A stretch of DNA of 64,000 bases, taken from contig CAVSQL010000019.1 in NCBI GenBank assembly GCA_963730065.1, positions 1 through 64,000 of the forward strand. The letters run 5' to 3'. Positions 51,143-60,354 of this stretch are shown in pieces. Under the pieces are notes generated by a model. That model was given only the letters and a program-made list of their open reading frames with translations, was not told the DNA's origin and made no database searches. Numbering within the stretch: the first letter of the stretch is position 1; every line of letters begins with the position of its first letter. A program made the translations under genes and the position numbers. The stretch comes from UBA9676 sp963730065. Its GTDB lineage: Bacteria > Actinomycetota > Actinomycetes > Streptosporangiales > Streptosporangiaceae.

Positions 51143-51956
51143 GGATGCCTCCCTGCTCGGAATCGTCGTCCAGGGCCCCGCCGGTGTAGTGGCGGAACAC
51201 GTCGTCAAGGGTGGCTCCCTCGCCCAGCCCGGCTTTGAGCTCAGCCGAGGTGCCGGTGGCGCGGAGGGTGCCGTGGTGCATGAGCGCGACCCGGTCGCAG
51301 TACAGGTCGGCCTCTTCCATGTAATGGGTGGTCATGAGAACCGTCGTCTGGCTGGACCGCCTGAGCCCGGCGATGAACTCCCAGACGTCGGCCCGCGCGA
51401 TCGGGTCCAGCCCCACCGTCGGCTCGTCCAGCACCAGCAGCCGGGGCGCGTTGACCAGCGCCTGGGCCAGCTCGAGCCGCCGGATCATGCCGCCGGAGTA
51501 GGTTTTCACCAGCCGCTGGGCCGCGTCGGTGAGGCCCATCGCCGACAGTGCCTCGTCCACCCGCTGCCCGCGCACCCGGCGAGGGACGTCGAACAGCCGC
51601 GCGAACAGCTCCACGTTCTCCCGGCCGGTGAGGGAGGCATCGGCGGACAGCAGCTGCGGCACGTACCCGATCAGCCTGCGCACCAGCATCGGCTGGGCGA
51701 CCGCGTTCACGCCGAAGACGGTGACCGTCCCCTCGTCCGGCTTCAGCAGGGTGGTCAGCATCCGGATGGTGGTCGTCTTGCCGGCCCCGTTCGGGCCGAG
51801 CAGGCCGAAGGTCTCGCCGGCCGCGATCTGCAGGTCGACCCCGTCCACTGCCAGGTGGGTACCGAAGCTGTAACGCAGGCCCGCGCACCTGACGGCCGGA
51901 ATGGCCGGGCCCGGCGCCGCCTGGCGCCGGACCGCGCCATCGGGGTGCGCCGTCAC
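51099..51956 (-). CDS. ABC exporter ATP-binding protein (DrrA-like)
   Basis: This 285-residue ATPase has Walker A GPNGAGKTTTI, Q-loop YVPQLLSAD, signature YSGGMIRRLELAQAL, Walker B LLVLDEPTVGLDP and the switch His in LMTTHYMEEA. The C-terminal extension matches daunorubicin-resistance-type exporters. It uses ATP to drive the adjacent permease. GTG start overlaps the stop of the MarR gene by 4 bp. Confidence 0.95.
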   Translation of the reverse strand: MTAHPDGAVRRQAAPGPAIPAVRCAGLRYSFGTHLAVDGVDLQIAAGETFGLLGPNGAGKTTTIRMLTTLLKPDEGTVTVFGVNAVAQPMLVRRLIGYVPQLLSADASLTGRENVELFARLFDVPRRVRGQRVDEALSAMGLTDAAQRLVKTYSGGMIRRLELAQALVNAPRLLVLDEPTVGLDPIARADVWEFIAGLRRSSQTTVLMTTHYMEEADLYCDRVALMHHGTLRATGTSAELKAGLGEGATLDDVFRHYTGGALDDDSEQGGIRDVRRARRTARRLG

Positions 51957-52426
51957 CGCAGCGCCAGCCGCTCGGCCAGCCGCAGCAGCGCAGGCACCGC
52001 GTCCGCCAGTGCCCGCCGGTCCGGCTCGGTCAGCTCGGCCAGCGCGTGCTGCGTCAGGTCGGCCCGCAGATCGCGCCAGTCCGCTAGCCGCCGCCGCGCC
52101 CGCGGGGTCACGCTCAGCCGGATCGAGCGGGCGTCGGCCAGTGCCCGCTCCCGGCCGAGCAGCCCCTGGCCGGCCAGGCGCCCCACCAGCGTGCTGACCG
52201 TATTGGGGGCCAGCCGCAGCTCCCGCGCGGCCTCGGCCACGCTGATCCTGGGCCGGTCCGCGACCAGCCGCAGCAGTTCGCTCTGCGCCGTCGGCAGCGG
52301 CTCGTCCCGCCAGGCCTTGCGCACCGCCTGCCGGGCCGTCCGGCGGACCGCGCTGATCGCCGCCAGTAGGTCCGCCGCCTCGCGGTTGGCCACGGCGGGC
52401 GGCGCCTGTTCAGAAAGATCCTTCAC
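51953..52426 (-). CDS. MarR-family regulator of the ABC exporter
   Basis: This 157-residue winged-helix protein (LPTAQSELLRLVADRPRISVAEAARELRLAPNTVSTLVGRLAGQGLLGRERALADARSIRLSVTPRARRRLADWRDL) is first in the operon with the two ABC genes. The GTG at 52426 lies 7 nt after TATAGT, indicating a leaderless mRNA, so the longer frame from 52558 was rejected. It probably represses its own operon and is released by the exported compound. Confidence 0.88.
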   Translation of the reverse strand: MKDLSEQAPPAVANREAADLLAAISAVRRTARQAVRKAWRDEPLPTAQSELLRLVADRPRISVAEAARELRLAPNTVSTLVGRLAGQGLLGRERALADARSIRLSVTPRARRRLADWRDLRADLTQHALAELTEPDRRALADAVPALLRLAERLALR

Positions 52427-52433
52427 AGAGCTA

Positions 52434-52439
52434 ACTATA
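52434..52439 (-). promoter_or_regulatory. Leaderless -10 box (TATAGT) of the marR-ABC operon
   Basis: On the minus strand TATAGT stands 7 nt before the GTG at 52426, within the AT-rich GGTATATAGTTAGC. Confidence 0.55.
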
Positions 52440-52580
52440 TACCCGGTGTGTGGCGCGCAGCCGGCGGGATGACGCCGACCAGGCGGGCGCCGCGCGGCTA
52501 TGCCCGGCGGCCAGGTGCGGGCGCTAACCGGGTGCAGACACCGGCCAGGTGCGGCCACCTGCCTGGGATGGCGGTGCCGG

Positions 52581-54410
52581 TCAAGACCGGCCGGTGCCCT
52601 CCAGCGCGGCCTCGGTGGTGCCTCCGGGCTCTGTGCTCACGACCTGTTCCTCGTGCACGAAGCGGGCGCCGCGCAGCGCCGAGATGCCCGCGGCGAGCGC
52701 GAGCAGCGCCATGGCCACGGTGAACACGATCACCAGGCCGTGGTGGAACGGCTGGGATATCAGCTCCGGGAAGAACCGCTTCCCGGTCAGCGTGGCGACG
52801 TTGCTTGCGGGCAGGTGGGCCAGCACCCCGGTCGGGCCGAGCAGCGTCTTCACCGGGTTGTACCCGAGGAACGCGGCGAACAGGCTGCCCACCGGCGGCA
52901 GGTTGCCGATCTGGTGCGCGATCGGCGCGGGCACTCCCTGCGCGGTCAGGCCGTGGCTGAGGGTGGATGGCAGGGTGGAGGCCAGCCCCGCGATCATGAG
53001 CGAGAAGAACACGCCGATCGACAGGACGAAGCCGGAGTTCTGGAAGGTGGCGAGCATGCCGGACGCGGCACCGCGCTGATGCCGCGGGACGCTGTTCATG
53101 ATGGCGGCCGCGTTGGGCGCGGAGAACAGGCCCATCCCGGCGCCGGCCAGGAAGATGAGCAGCCCGAAGGCCAGGTAGTGGAAGTTGGTCGGCAGCAGCA
53201 GCAGCCCGCCGAACGCGGCCGCCGACACCAGCAGCCCGCCGGAGGCGAAGGCGCGGGCGCCGTGCTTGTCCGACAGCCACCCCGATACCGGGCCGGAGAC
53301 GACGAAGCCGAACGTCAGCGGCAGCAGGTAGATGCCCGACCAGAGCGGGGTGTCCACGTAGTTGTAGCCGTGCAGTACCAGCCAGATACCCTGCAGCCAG
53401 AGGATGAGCATGAACTGCAGGCCGCCACGGGCGATGGACGCGAGCAGGGTGGCGGCGCTGCCGGCCGCGAACGGGCGGATACGCAGCAGGTGCAGGTCGA
53501 ACATGGGCTGCTTCACCCGCAGTTCGATGAAGCAGAACGCGGCCAGCAGCGCGGCCCCGCCGAGCAGGCCGGTCAGCACCAGCGGGCTGGTCCAGCCCAT
53601 CGTGTGCCCGCCGTAGGGCTGGATGCCGTAGGTGATGCCGACCAGGATGCCGACCAGGCCGAACGCGAAGGTGAGGTTGCCCAGCCAGTCGATCTTGGCC
53701 TTGGTCCGGACCCCGGTCTCCCGCAGGCTCAGGTAGGACCAGATGGTGCCGCCGATCCCGATCGGCACCGAGACCAGGAAGACCAGCCGCCAGTCCACCG
53801 CGGCGAGCACGCCGCCCAGGATGAGCCCGATGAAGGACCCGGAGATGCCGGCCACCTGGTTGATCCCCATTGCCGTGCCGCGCTGGTCCGGCGGGAACGC
53901 GTCGGTGAGGATCGCGGGGGAGTTGGCCATCAGCATGGAGCCGCCGACGGCCTGCACCACCCGCCACAAGATCAGCCACATGGCGCCGCTCGGGCCGGTG
54001 AACGGGTCGAACGGAAGCGCGAGCGCCGCGAGCCCGAAGATGGCGAAGCCCAGGTTGTACATGCGGACGCGGCCGTACATGTCGCCGAGCCGGCCCAGGG
54101 TCACCACCAGGACGGCCGACACCAGCAGATACCCCATCAGCATCCAGAGCAGGTAGCTGATGTTGCCCGGGGTCAGCGGGTTGAGGTGGATGCCACGGAA
54201 GATCGCCGGCAGCGAGATGATCACAATGGAACCGTTGACCGTGGCGGACAGGATGCCAAGCGTCGTGTTAGACAGCGCCACCCACTTGTAGTGGGTGCCG
54301 CGCAGCCGCGCCGGGACCGGCGGCTGGCCGTTGCCCGGCCCGCCTGCGTCTGTCCCGGTGACGCCCCTGCGGTTCCCGCCGCCGCTGGTTCCGTTCGCCG
54401 ACTCGCCCAC
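52581..54410 (-). CDS. DHA2-family MFS exporter
   Basis: This 609-residue protein has 14 predicted membrane segments, the EmrB/QacA type of proton-driven drug exporter. It shows LGILSATVNGSIVIISLPAI in helix 1, GRLGDMYGRVRMYNLGF (motif A), LILWRVVQAVGGSMLMANSPAILTDAFPPDQRGTAMGINQVAG (motifs B and C area) and a long periplasmic loop near VPAPIAHQIGNLPP. The start ATG at 54410 lies about 23 bp from an inverted repeat. No regulator is adjacent on the same strand; the marR-ABC operon follows downstream. Confidence 0.92.
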   Translation of the reverse strand: MGESANGTSGGGNRRGVTGTDAGGPGNGQPPVPARLRGTHYKWVALSNTTLGILSATVNGSIVIISLPAIFRGIHLNPLTPGNISYLLWMLMGYLLVSAVLVVTLGRLGDMYGRVRMYNLGFAIFGLAALALPFDPFTGPSGAMWLILWRVVQAVGGSMLMANSPAILTDAFPPDQRGTAMGINQVAGISGSFIGLILGGVLAAVDWRLVFLVSVPIGIGGTIWSYLSLRETGVRTKAKIDWLGNLTFAFGLVGILVGITYGIQPYGGHTMGWTSPLVLTGLLGGAALLAAFCFIELRVKQPMFDLHLLRIRPFAAGSAATLLASIARGGLQFMLILWLQGIWLVLHGYNYVDTPLWSGIYLLPLTFGFVVSGPVSGWLSDKHGARAFASGGLLVSAAAFGGLLLLPTNFHYLAFGLLIFLAGAGMGLFSAPNAAAIMNSVPRHQRGAASGMLATFQNSGFVLSIGVFFSLMIAGLASTLPSTLSHGLTAQGVPAPIAHQIGNLPPVGSLFAAFLGYNPVKTLLGPTGVLAHLPASNVATLTGKRFFPELISQPFHHGLVIVFTVAMALLALAAGISALRGARFVHEEQVVSTEPGGTTEAALEGTGRS

Positions 54411-54433
54411 CTGGCAGTCTTCCCCTCACCGCG

Positions 54434-54450
54434 TTGATACTTGCTATCAG
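54434..54450. promoter_or_regulatory. Inverted repeat TGATA-N5-TATCA before the MFS gene
   Basis: TGATA (54435-54439) and TATCA (54445-54449) flank CTTGC, close to the MFS start in an AT-rich patch. It is a short operator candidate for a TetR- or MarR-type repressor. Confidence 0.4.
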
Positions 54451-54845
54451 CAAACTAACAGAGGATACGGACTGCTGCCCACCGGCCCCGGGGCCTGCCC
54501 GCGTTCGCTGATGGCCGCTCTGAGCGGGCGGCGGTTCTTGCCGGTTTCCGGCCCCGGCCACCGGACGCGCAGGCCGGCTACGGGCACGGGCCGCAAGCTG
54601 GCGCCGGCGCAGGACCGTCCGGGCCGGGCTCCCAGCCGGCCCGCCCCGGCCCGGAGCCCGCCCTGCGGAGCTCAGCACTGGTTCCCCTTGGCGGCCGTCG
54701 GCTCAGCAGGACCAGCCACCGGCCTGGTGCTGCCCGCCAGGCGCTCGGCCCGGGCCAGCGCGGAGCCGGGGTTCGTGCTGTGCGCCAGGCGGTCCGGGTC
54801 GGCCCTGCCCCGCCAGGCATGGTGACGGGCCTGGCCAAGGCCGGA
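54451..54845. other. Intergenic, no gene recognised
   Basis: About 395 bp of GC-rich sequence. Frames on both strands are Pro/Ala/Arg-rich and have no family likeness. Confidence 0.45.
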
Positions 54846-54851
54846 TATTTT
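54846..54851 (+). promoter_or_regulatory. Leaderless -10 box (TATTTT)
   Basis: TATTTT is 6 nt before the GTG at 54858, which fixes the start of the DUF1707 gene. Confidence 0.5.
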
Positions 54852-54857
54852 CATCAG

Positions 54858-55466
54858 GTGACGTCCCGGCCACAGCCTCGCGACCTGCGCGCTTCCGATG
54901 CTGACCGCGAACGGGTGGTGGCCGTCCTCGCCGAGGCGGCGGGGGACGGGCGGCTCACCCTCGATGAGCACACCGAACGGGTCCACCGCGCCTACCTGGC
55001 TCGCACGCTCGGTGAGCTGGCTGGGCTGACCGAGGACCTGGTCGCGCCGTCGGCTCAGCCACTGCGGCTGGACAGCTCGCGGTCGGTGGCCGCGTTCTTC
55101 ACCACCCAGCGGCGGGAGGGACGCTGGGTGATGCCGGACCGGCTGGTGGTGACCGCCGTCGGCGGCCACGTCGTGCTCGACCTGCGCGAGGCGCTGCTGC
55201 AGGGACTGCACACGATCGTGCACGCCACGCTGATCGGCGGGCAGCTGCACCTGCTCGTGCCCGAAGGCGTACGGGTGGCCGTCGTGAGCGCGCGCCAGCC
55301 GGGCCGAGCTGGACCGGACCTGGAGCCTCGCCCGGCCGCGGCGGCTGTGCCCGGCTCACCTCTGGTCGAGGTGCGCGCGTTCAGCGTGGCCGGGCGGGTG
55401 CGGGTGCATACGCCGCGCCGCCAGTCCGGACGGTGGCTGGGCCGCTCCTGGCGGCGGGACCGCTGA
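54858..55466 (+). CDS. DUF1707 protein with LiaF-like C-terminal domain
   Basis: This 202-residue soluble protein has an N-terminal DUF1707 segment (LRASDADRERVVAVLAEAAGDGRLTLDEHTERVHRAYLARTLGELAGLTEDL, residues 9-60). The C-terminal beta-helical region (RWVMPDRLVVTAVGGHVVLDLREALLQGLHTIVHATLIGGQLHLLVPEGVRVAV) resembles the cell-wall-stress domain of LiaF-type proteins. Function is unknown. The GTG at 54858 follows TATTTT; the in-frame GTG/ATG codons upstream were rejected. It is convergent with glpX, 8 bp apart. Confidence 0.82.
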   Translation: MTSRPQPRDLRASDADRERVVAVLAEAAGDGRLTLDEHTERVHRAYLARTLGELAGLTEDLVAPSAQPLRLDSSRSVAAFFTTQRREGRWVMPDRLVVTAVGGHVVLDLREALLQGLHTIVHATLIGGQLHLLVPEGVRVAVVSARQPGRAGPDLEPRPAAAAVPGSPLVEVRAFSVAGRVRVHTPRRQSGRWLGRSWRRDR

Positions 55467-55474
55467 CCCCATGA

Positions 55475-56533
55475 TCAGCTGGGACGGTCGAAGTTGACCG
55501 CGCTGTAGGCGCGGAGCTTCCAGAGCTGGTGCTCACTGGTGATGGTCCGGGTGGTACCTGAGCGTGCCCTCATGACCAGCGACTGGGTGGTCGCGCCGCC
55601 GGCCCGGTAGCGAACCCCGGCCACCAGTTCCCCGTCCGTGATGCCGGTGGCCGCGAAGAAGGCGTCCTCGGATGCGACCAGGTCGTCGGTCCTGAGTACC
55701 TGCTTGAGATCGTGGCCGGCCGCGATCGCCCGGTCGCACTCGTCGGCGTCGCGGGGGGCAAGCCGGCCCTGGATGATCCCGCCCAGACACTTGACGGCGC
55801 AGGCGGCGATGATGCCCTCGGGGGTGCCGCCGATGCCGAGCAGCAGGTCGACCCCGGTGCCGTCCCGGGCCGCCATAATGGCCCCAGCGACGTCCCCGTC
55901 GGTGATGAGCTTGATCCGCGCGCCCGCGGCCCGGACCTCGGAGACGAGCTGCTCATGCCGGGGCCGGTCGAGGATGACCACGGTGACATCCTGCGGCGAG
56001 CAGCCCTTGGCCTTGGCCACCGCGCTGACGTTGTGGGACACCGGCGCCTCGATGTCCACCAGGTCTGCAGCGGCGGCGCCGGTCACCAGCTTGGACATGT
56101 AGAAGACAGCCGACGGGTCGTACATCGACCCGCGGGCACTCACGGCGAGCACCGAGACCGCGTTCGGCATGCCGTTGGCCGTCAGGCGGGTGCCGTCGAT
56201 CGGGTCCACCGCGACGTCGCATTCCGGGCCGGTGCCGTCGCCGACCGGCTCACCGTTGTAGAGCATCGGGGCGCGATCCTTCTCGCCCTCGCCGATGACG
56301 ACCACGCCCCGCATCGACACGGTGTTGATGAGCAGGCGCATCGCCTCGACGGCCGCGCCGTCGGCGCCGTTCTTGTTGCCCCGCCCAACCCAGCGGGCCG
56401 CGGCCATCGCGCCAGCCTCTGTCACCCGGGCCAGCTCCAGGGCCAGGTTCCGGTCGGGCGCGTGGCGCTCCGGCTCGGCGGTGATGGGCGGGCTCGCCTG
56501 GCCCGGCACGGCGGCGGTCTGGTCATCGGACAT
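55475..56533 (-). CDS. glpX: Fructose-1,6-bisphosphatase, class II
   Basis: This GlpX enzyme of 352 residues dephosphorylates fructose-1,6-bisphosphate in gluconeogenesis. Motifs: RNLALELARVTEAGAMAAARWVGRGNKNGADGAAVEAMR, the metal sites VVIGEGEKDRAPMLYNGE and VAVDPIDGTRL, and LLLGIGGTPEGIIAACAVKCLGG. It is the usual sole gluconeogenic FBPase in actinobacteria. The N-terminal 25 residues are a variable extension. Neighbouring xseB is 113 bp upstream on the same strand, a conserved order. Confidence 0.96.
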   Translation of the reverse strand: MSDDQTAAVPGQASPPITAEPERHAPDRNLALELARVTEAGAMAAARWVGRGNKNGADGAAVEAMRLLINTVSMRGVVVIGEGEKDRAPMLYNGEPVGDGTGPECDVAVDPIDGTRLTANGMPNAVSVLAVSARGSMYDPSAVFYMSKLVTGAAAADLVDIEAPVSHNVSAVAKAKGCSPQDVTVVILDRPRHEQLVSEVRAAGARIKLITDGDVAGAIMAARDGTGVDLLLGIGGTPEGIIAACAVKCLGGIIQGRLAPRDADECDRAIAAGHDLKQVLRTDDLVASEDAFFAATGITDGELVAGVRYRAGGATTQSLVMRARSGTTRTITSEHQLWKLRAYSAVNFDRPS

Positions 56534-56646
56534 GGCTGACGCCTTTCCTCGGTGGCCGTGATGCGATCCTACGTATCAGGCCCGGGACAGGGATAAGTCC
56601 GCTGCCGGGAGCGCCATCCGGTGAAACCTGGGGCTGGCCGCCGCGG

Positions 56647-56982
56647 TTAGAAAGGCGCGGCGGAGTCGCCCGGCTCGTCCTGGGCGGGCAGGGCGGCGGC
56701 GAGCCGCGCCCGGGCACCCTCCAGCCACTGCAGGCAGATGGCGGCGAGCTGCTCGCCGCGTTCCCAGAGCAGGAGTGATTCCTCCAGGGTGAGCCCCCCG
56801 CCTTCCAGCCGCCGGACCACCTCGATGAGCTCGTCGCGCGCCTGCTCGTAGGGCATGTCCGCGGCGGGTGCCACCTCGCCAGCCTGGCCGCCGGGCGGCT
56901 GGCCACCGGCAGGCGGTCTGGGGGCGGGCTGGCCACGTGCCGGCCTGCTGCGGCGTTCCGGCTGACCTGGCTGGGCGGACAC
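56647..56982 (-). CDS. xseB: Exodeoxyribonuclease VII small subunit
   Basis: This 111-residue protein has the XseB core at the C-terminus (MPYEQARDELIEVVRRLEGGGLTLEESLLLWERGEQLAAICLQWLEGARARLAAAL), a helical bundle subunit that joins XseA to degrade single-stranded DNA. The first 42 residues are a low-complexity Pro/Gly/Arg extension; the true start may be the methionine of MPYEQ. xseA lies 2.1 kb upstream on the same strand, separated by an acyltransferase gene. Confidence 0.92.
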   Translation of the reverse strand: MSAQPGQPERRSRPARGQPAPRPPAGGQPPGGQAGEVAPAADMPYEQARDELIEVVRRLEGGGLTLEESLLLWERGEQLAAICLQWLEGARARLAAALPAQDEPGDSAAPF

Positions 56983-56999
56983 GGCGCCAACTTAGCCGG

Positions 57000-58990
57000 C
57001 TAGGGGCCGCCGGTCATGCCGCCCGGCCGGGGCGCGGACGCCAGGTGGCCGGCCGGGCCGGGGGCCGTGGCCGTGCCGGTGGCCTGGACCGCCGCCGCCA
57101 CTACCTTGGCGTAGAGGCGGGCGCCGGGTGGGCGCGGATGCACCCCGTCTCCCCACAGCAGATTGGTGCGGTGGGTGATCGTGGCCAGCCAGTTGGCGAG
57201 CACGACGTTGGGGTCGTCGCGGGCGGCGGCGGCGATCACGCTGTTGACCTCGTGCTCCCAGGGCCGTGCCTCGTAGGTGTTGACGAGAACGAGCTTGCGG
57301 CGGGGCCCGATCTCGGCCAGCAGCTGGCGGATCTGGCCCCTGGTCACGGTGCCATTGGTGCCCAGCCCCACGATCACCACCCGGCGCAGCAGGCCGTCCG
57401 CCGTGAGGCGCTCGATCTCCATCAGGCCCGCTGACATCTGCCGGCTCACCTGAGCGTCGATGTAGATGCCCGGCAGGACGGCGTGGAGCTGGGCCGCGGA
57501 GGCGAGCATGACCGAGTCCCCGATCGCGGTGACCTGTCCCCCATGGATCTTCCGGGACACCGGGCCGCTCGGACTGGGCGCCGGGGTCCCGCCGGCCGCC
57601 GGGGTCCCGCTGGGCGCGGGCGCCTGGCCCGGGCCGGCCGCGCGGGCCCGGAGGCTCTCCCGCGGGCCCTGAGCGACCGGGTCGCCGCGCTGATCCTTTC
57701 CCCCTGCGCGACCTGCCGCATCAGGCCGGAGAGCCCGCTGCTGGGCGCGTGCAGGACCCCGTACCCGGCGGTGCACGCGACGGTGGCCGCGGCGACCGTC
57801 GCCAGCACCGGCATGGCCTGCAGCGGGGAGCGCCGGGCCGCATGAACCGATGCCGCCAGTGCCCGCTGGCAGGTGCGGAACGTGGCCCGGAACCCGTTGC
57901 GCATGATGGGCGTCTCGATCCATCGCCACGACGCCGCCGCCAGCCCGATCGCGGCCCCGGCCTCGATGATCCACAGCCAGACGTTGCCGGCCCGCTGGCC
58001 GGTGACCGCCACGGCGATCGCGATGACGGGCCAGTGCCACAGGTAGATGCCGTAGGAGCGGACGCCCAGCCAGCGCAGCGGCGGCAGGCTGAGCAGGGCG
58101 CTGATGGTTCCCGGGGTAGCCGCCGCGAGGACGAGCGCGGCCGCCGCCAGCGCCGCGATGACCAGCCCGGCCGGGTAGACGGCGGCGTCGGCGCCGGAAA
58201 AGTGGCCGACCGCCCAGGCCAGCGCGGCCAGCCCGGCCATGCCAAGGAAGTCGAACCGCCGGGCGAGGTCTCCAGAAGCGGTGGTGACCCGGGCCAGCGG
58301 CCAGGTCAGGGCGATCGCCGACCCGACCAGCAGCGCGGTCGCATGGGTGTCGGTGCCGTAATACACCCGGGACGGGTCGGCGCCGGGGGTGTAGAGAATG
58401 GCCATGAGCAGTGCTGACGCGGCCGCGCCGACCCAGGCGACACTGGCGCGGGCCCGGCGGGTCTCCACCAGGAGCAGCGCCAGGCCGAGGATCAGCGGCC
58501 AGGCCAGGTAGAACTGCTCCTCGATGGCCAGTGACCACAAGTGCTGCAGCGGCGGCGGCGGCCCGAACGCCGTGAAGTAAGACACGTGGTGATACGCCTC
58601 GTACCAGTTGCTCGAATAGGTGACGGCCGCGGCCAGGGCGGGGCGCAGCGCCCCCAGCTGGCCCGGCTCGACCACGGCGACCGCGGCGGTGACGGTGACC
58701 AGCACGACGGCCAGAGCGGGCAGGAGGCGGCGCGCCCGCCGGGTCCAGAAGCCGCGCAGGTCGAGCCGGCCGCGACGCGCCCGCTGGGCGACCAGCAGGT
58801 CGGTAATCAGGTAGCCGCTGAGTACGAAGAAGACGTCAACACCGAGGAACCCGCCAGGTATCCCCCGCATGCCCTCGTGGAAGGCCATGACCACAAGAAC
58901 CGCGAGGGCCCGCACGCCGTCCAGGCCCGGTGCCCTCTGCTTCGTTCTTGCGGCGCGGCTGCGACCGCCGGCCGTCTGCTCCACCGCCAA
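57000..58990 (-). CDS. Acyltransferase-3/SGNH fusion, frameshifted in linker
   Basis: This OafA-like O-acyltransferase has about ten membrane segments (LDGVRALAVLVVMAFHEGM with the catalytic His, GGFLGVDVFFVLSGYLIT, LQHLWSLAIEEQFYLAWPL). The C-terminal extracytoplasmic SGNH hydrolase domain (VTAIGDSVMLASAAQLHAVLPG, VVIVGLGTNG, WGDGVHPRPPGARLYAKVV) lies in a different frame. The first frame ends at 57446 as Arg/Pro junk, and the second ends at 57000. A one-base indel in the GC-rich linker near 57600-57690 would yield one protein of about 660 residues. Such enzymes acylate cell-wall or exopolysaccharide sugars. It sits between xseA and xseB on the same strand. Confidence 0.8.
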
Positions 58991-59084
58991 CCCCGTTCGC
59001 TACCTCCCGGTCGATGCAACGCGGTAAATCTTCGCCGCTCTGGCAAGTGAGAGAACGCCGTGACACGAAAACGAGAGGATAACG

Positions 59085-60311
59085 CTACGCGTCCTTGGTG
59101 ATATTCGCTGCCCTTTCGGCCGTCACCGCGAGCTGGTCGGCTGCGAACCTGACCATCAGCATTTCCCCGGCGGCGACGTCGGCGGCCCGCCGGACAACGC
59201 GCCCGTCGGGCCGCTGCACGATCGCGTAGCCGCGGCGGAGGGTGGCCGCCGGGGACAGCGCGAGCAGCCGGTCCCCGATATGGCGCACGTCGTCGGAGGC
59301 ACGCTCGAGCCCGGCGGCGAAGCTGCGCCGGGCCCGTTCGGTCAGCGCGGTGACCAGCTCCTCGCGCCGGTCGATCTCCCGCAGCGGATCCGACAGCGCG
59401 GGCCGTGAGCGCATGTCCGCCAGCCAGGATCCTTCGCGGTCCAGTCGGCCCGCCAGCGCCCGCCGGGCGCGTGCCCGGTGCTGGGCGACGAGCGCCAGCT
59501 GCTCGGCCACGTCCGGCACCACCCGCCGGGCGGCGTCGGTGGGTGTGGAAGCGCGGACATCGGCGACGAGATCGAGCAGCGGGGTGTCCTGCTCGTGGCC
59601 GATCGCGCTCACCACCGGCGTCTGGCACGCCGCGACGGCCCGGATCAGGGTCTCGTCGGAAAAGGGCAGCAGGTCCTCGACCGAGCCGCCGCCCCTGGCG
59701 ATGATGATCACTTGCACGGCCCGGTCCGTGTCCAGGCGGCGCAGCGCCTCGGTCACCTCGGCGACGGCGTAAGAGCCCTGGACCGCGACCTCCTCCACCC
59801 GGAACCTGACGGCTGGCCACCTCGCCGCCGCGTTGCGCTGCACATCCCGCTCGGCCGCCGAGTCGCGCCCGCAGATCAGGCCGATGGTGGCAGGCAGGAA
59901 GGGCAGCGGCCGCTTGCGCTCGGCCGCGAAGAGGCCCTCCGCGGCCAGTGACCGGCGGAGCCGGTCCAGCCGGGCCAGCAGTTCACCGATGCCTACGGCA
60001 CGGATCTCGATCCCGGTCAGGGAGAACGAGCCCCGGGCCGTGTTGAGGTCAGGCTTGGCCCATACCACCACCCGGGCACCCTCGGCGGGCGGCGGATCCG
60101 CCGCGTCGAGCACCGTCCGGGCGCAGATCACCCGCACCGAGACCGCCGCCACCGGATCGCGCAGGGTCAGGAAGGCGGTCCCGCCGCGCCTGGTCAGCTC
60201 CGCGATCTGGCCCTCGACCCAGACCCGCCCCAGCCTGCCGACCCATTCCCCGGCGAGCCGCAGCACGGTGCGGACGGGGACCGGCGATTCCGCGGTGGTC
60301 TGCAGGGGCAT
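59085..60311 (-). CDS. xseA: Exodeoxyribonuclease VII large subunit
   Basis: This 408-residue nuclease subunit has an N-terminal OB fold (VWVEGQIAELTRRGGTAFLTLRDPVAAVSVRVICAR), the catalytic core (LPATIGLICGRDSAAERDVQRNAAARWP, VIIIARGGGSVEDLLPFSDETLIRAVAACQTPVVSAIGHEQDTPLLDLVADVRASTPTDAA) and a helical C-terminal region ending LRRGYAIVQRPDGRVV. With XseB it processes single-stranded DNA in repair. It is preceded by the lipid-droplet-type gene on the same strand. Confidence 0.96.
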   Translation of the reverse strand: MPLQTTAESPVPVRTVLRLAGEWVGRLGRVWVEGQIAELTRRGGTAFLTLRDPVAAVSVRVICARTVLDAADPPPAEGARVVVWAKPDLNTARGSFSLTGIEIRAVGIGELLARLDRLRRSLAAEGLFAAERKRPLPFLPATIGLICGRDSAAERDVQRNAAARWPAVRFRVEEVAVQGSYAVAEVTEALRRLDTDRAVQVIIIARGGGSVEDLLPFSDETLIRAVAACQTPVVSAIGHEQDTPLLDLVADVRASTPTDAARRVVPDVAEQLALVAQHRARARRALAGRLDREGSWLADMRSRPALSDPLREIDRREELVTALTERARRSFAAGLERASDDVRHIGDRLLALSPAATLRRGYAIVQRPDGRVVRRAADVAAGEMLMVRFAADQLAVTAERAANITKDA

Positions 60312-60354
60312 GGCGGCGGCAGGTGATGGCCGGGCGGCGGGCCGTGGCCCGGTG

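Noticed and set aside
52500..54437. 645-residue plus-strand frame opposite the MFS exporter
   Set aside because: Composition is Gln/Arg/Gly/His noise. The minus strand encodes a complete 14-helix exporter.
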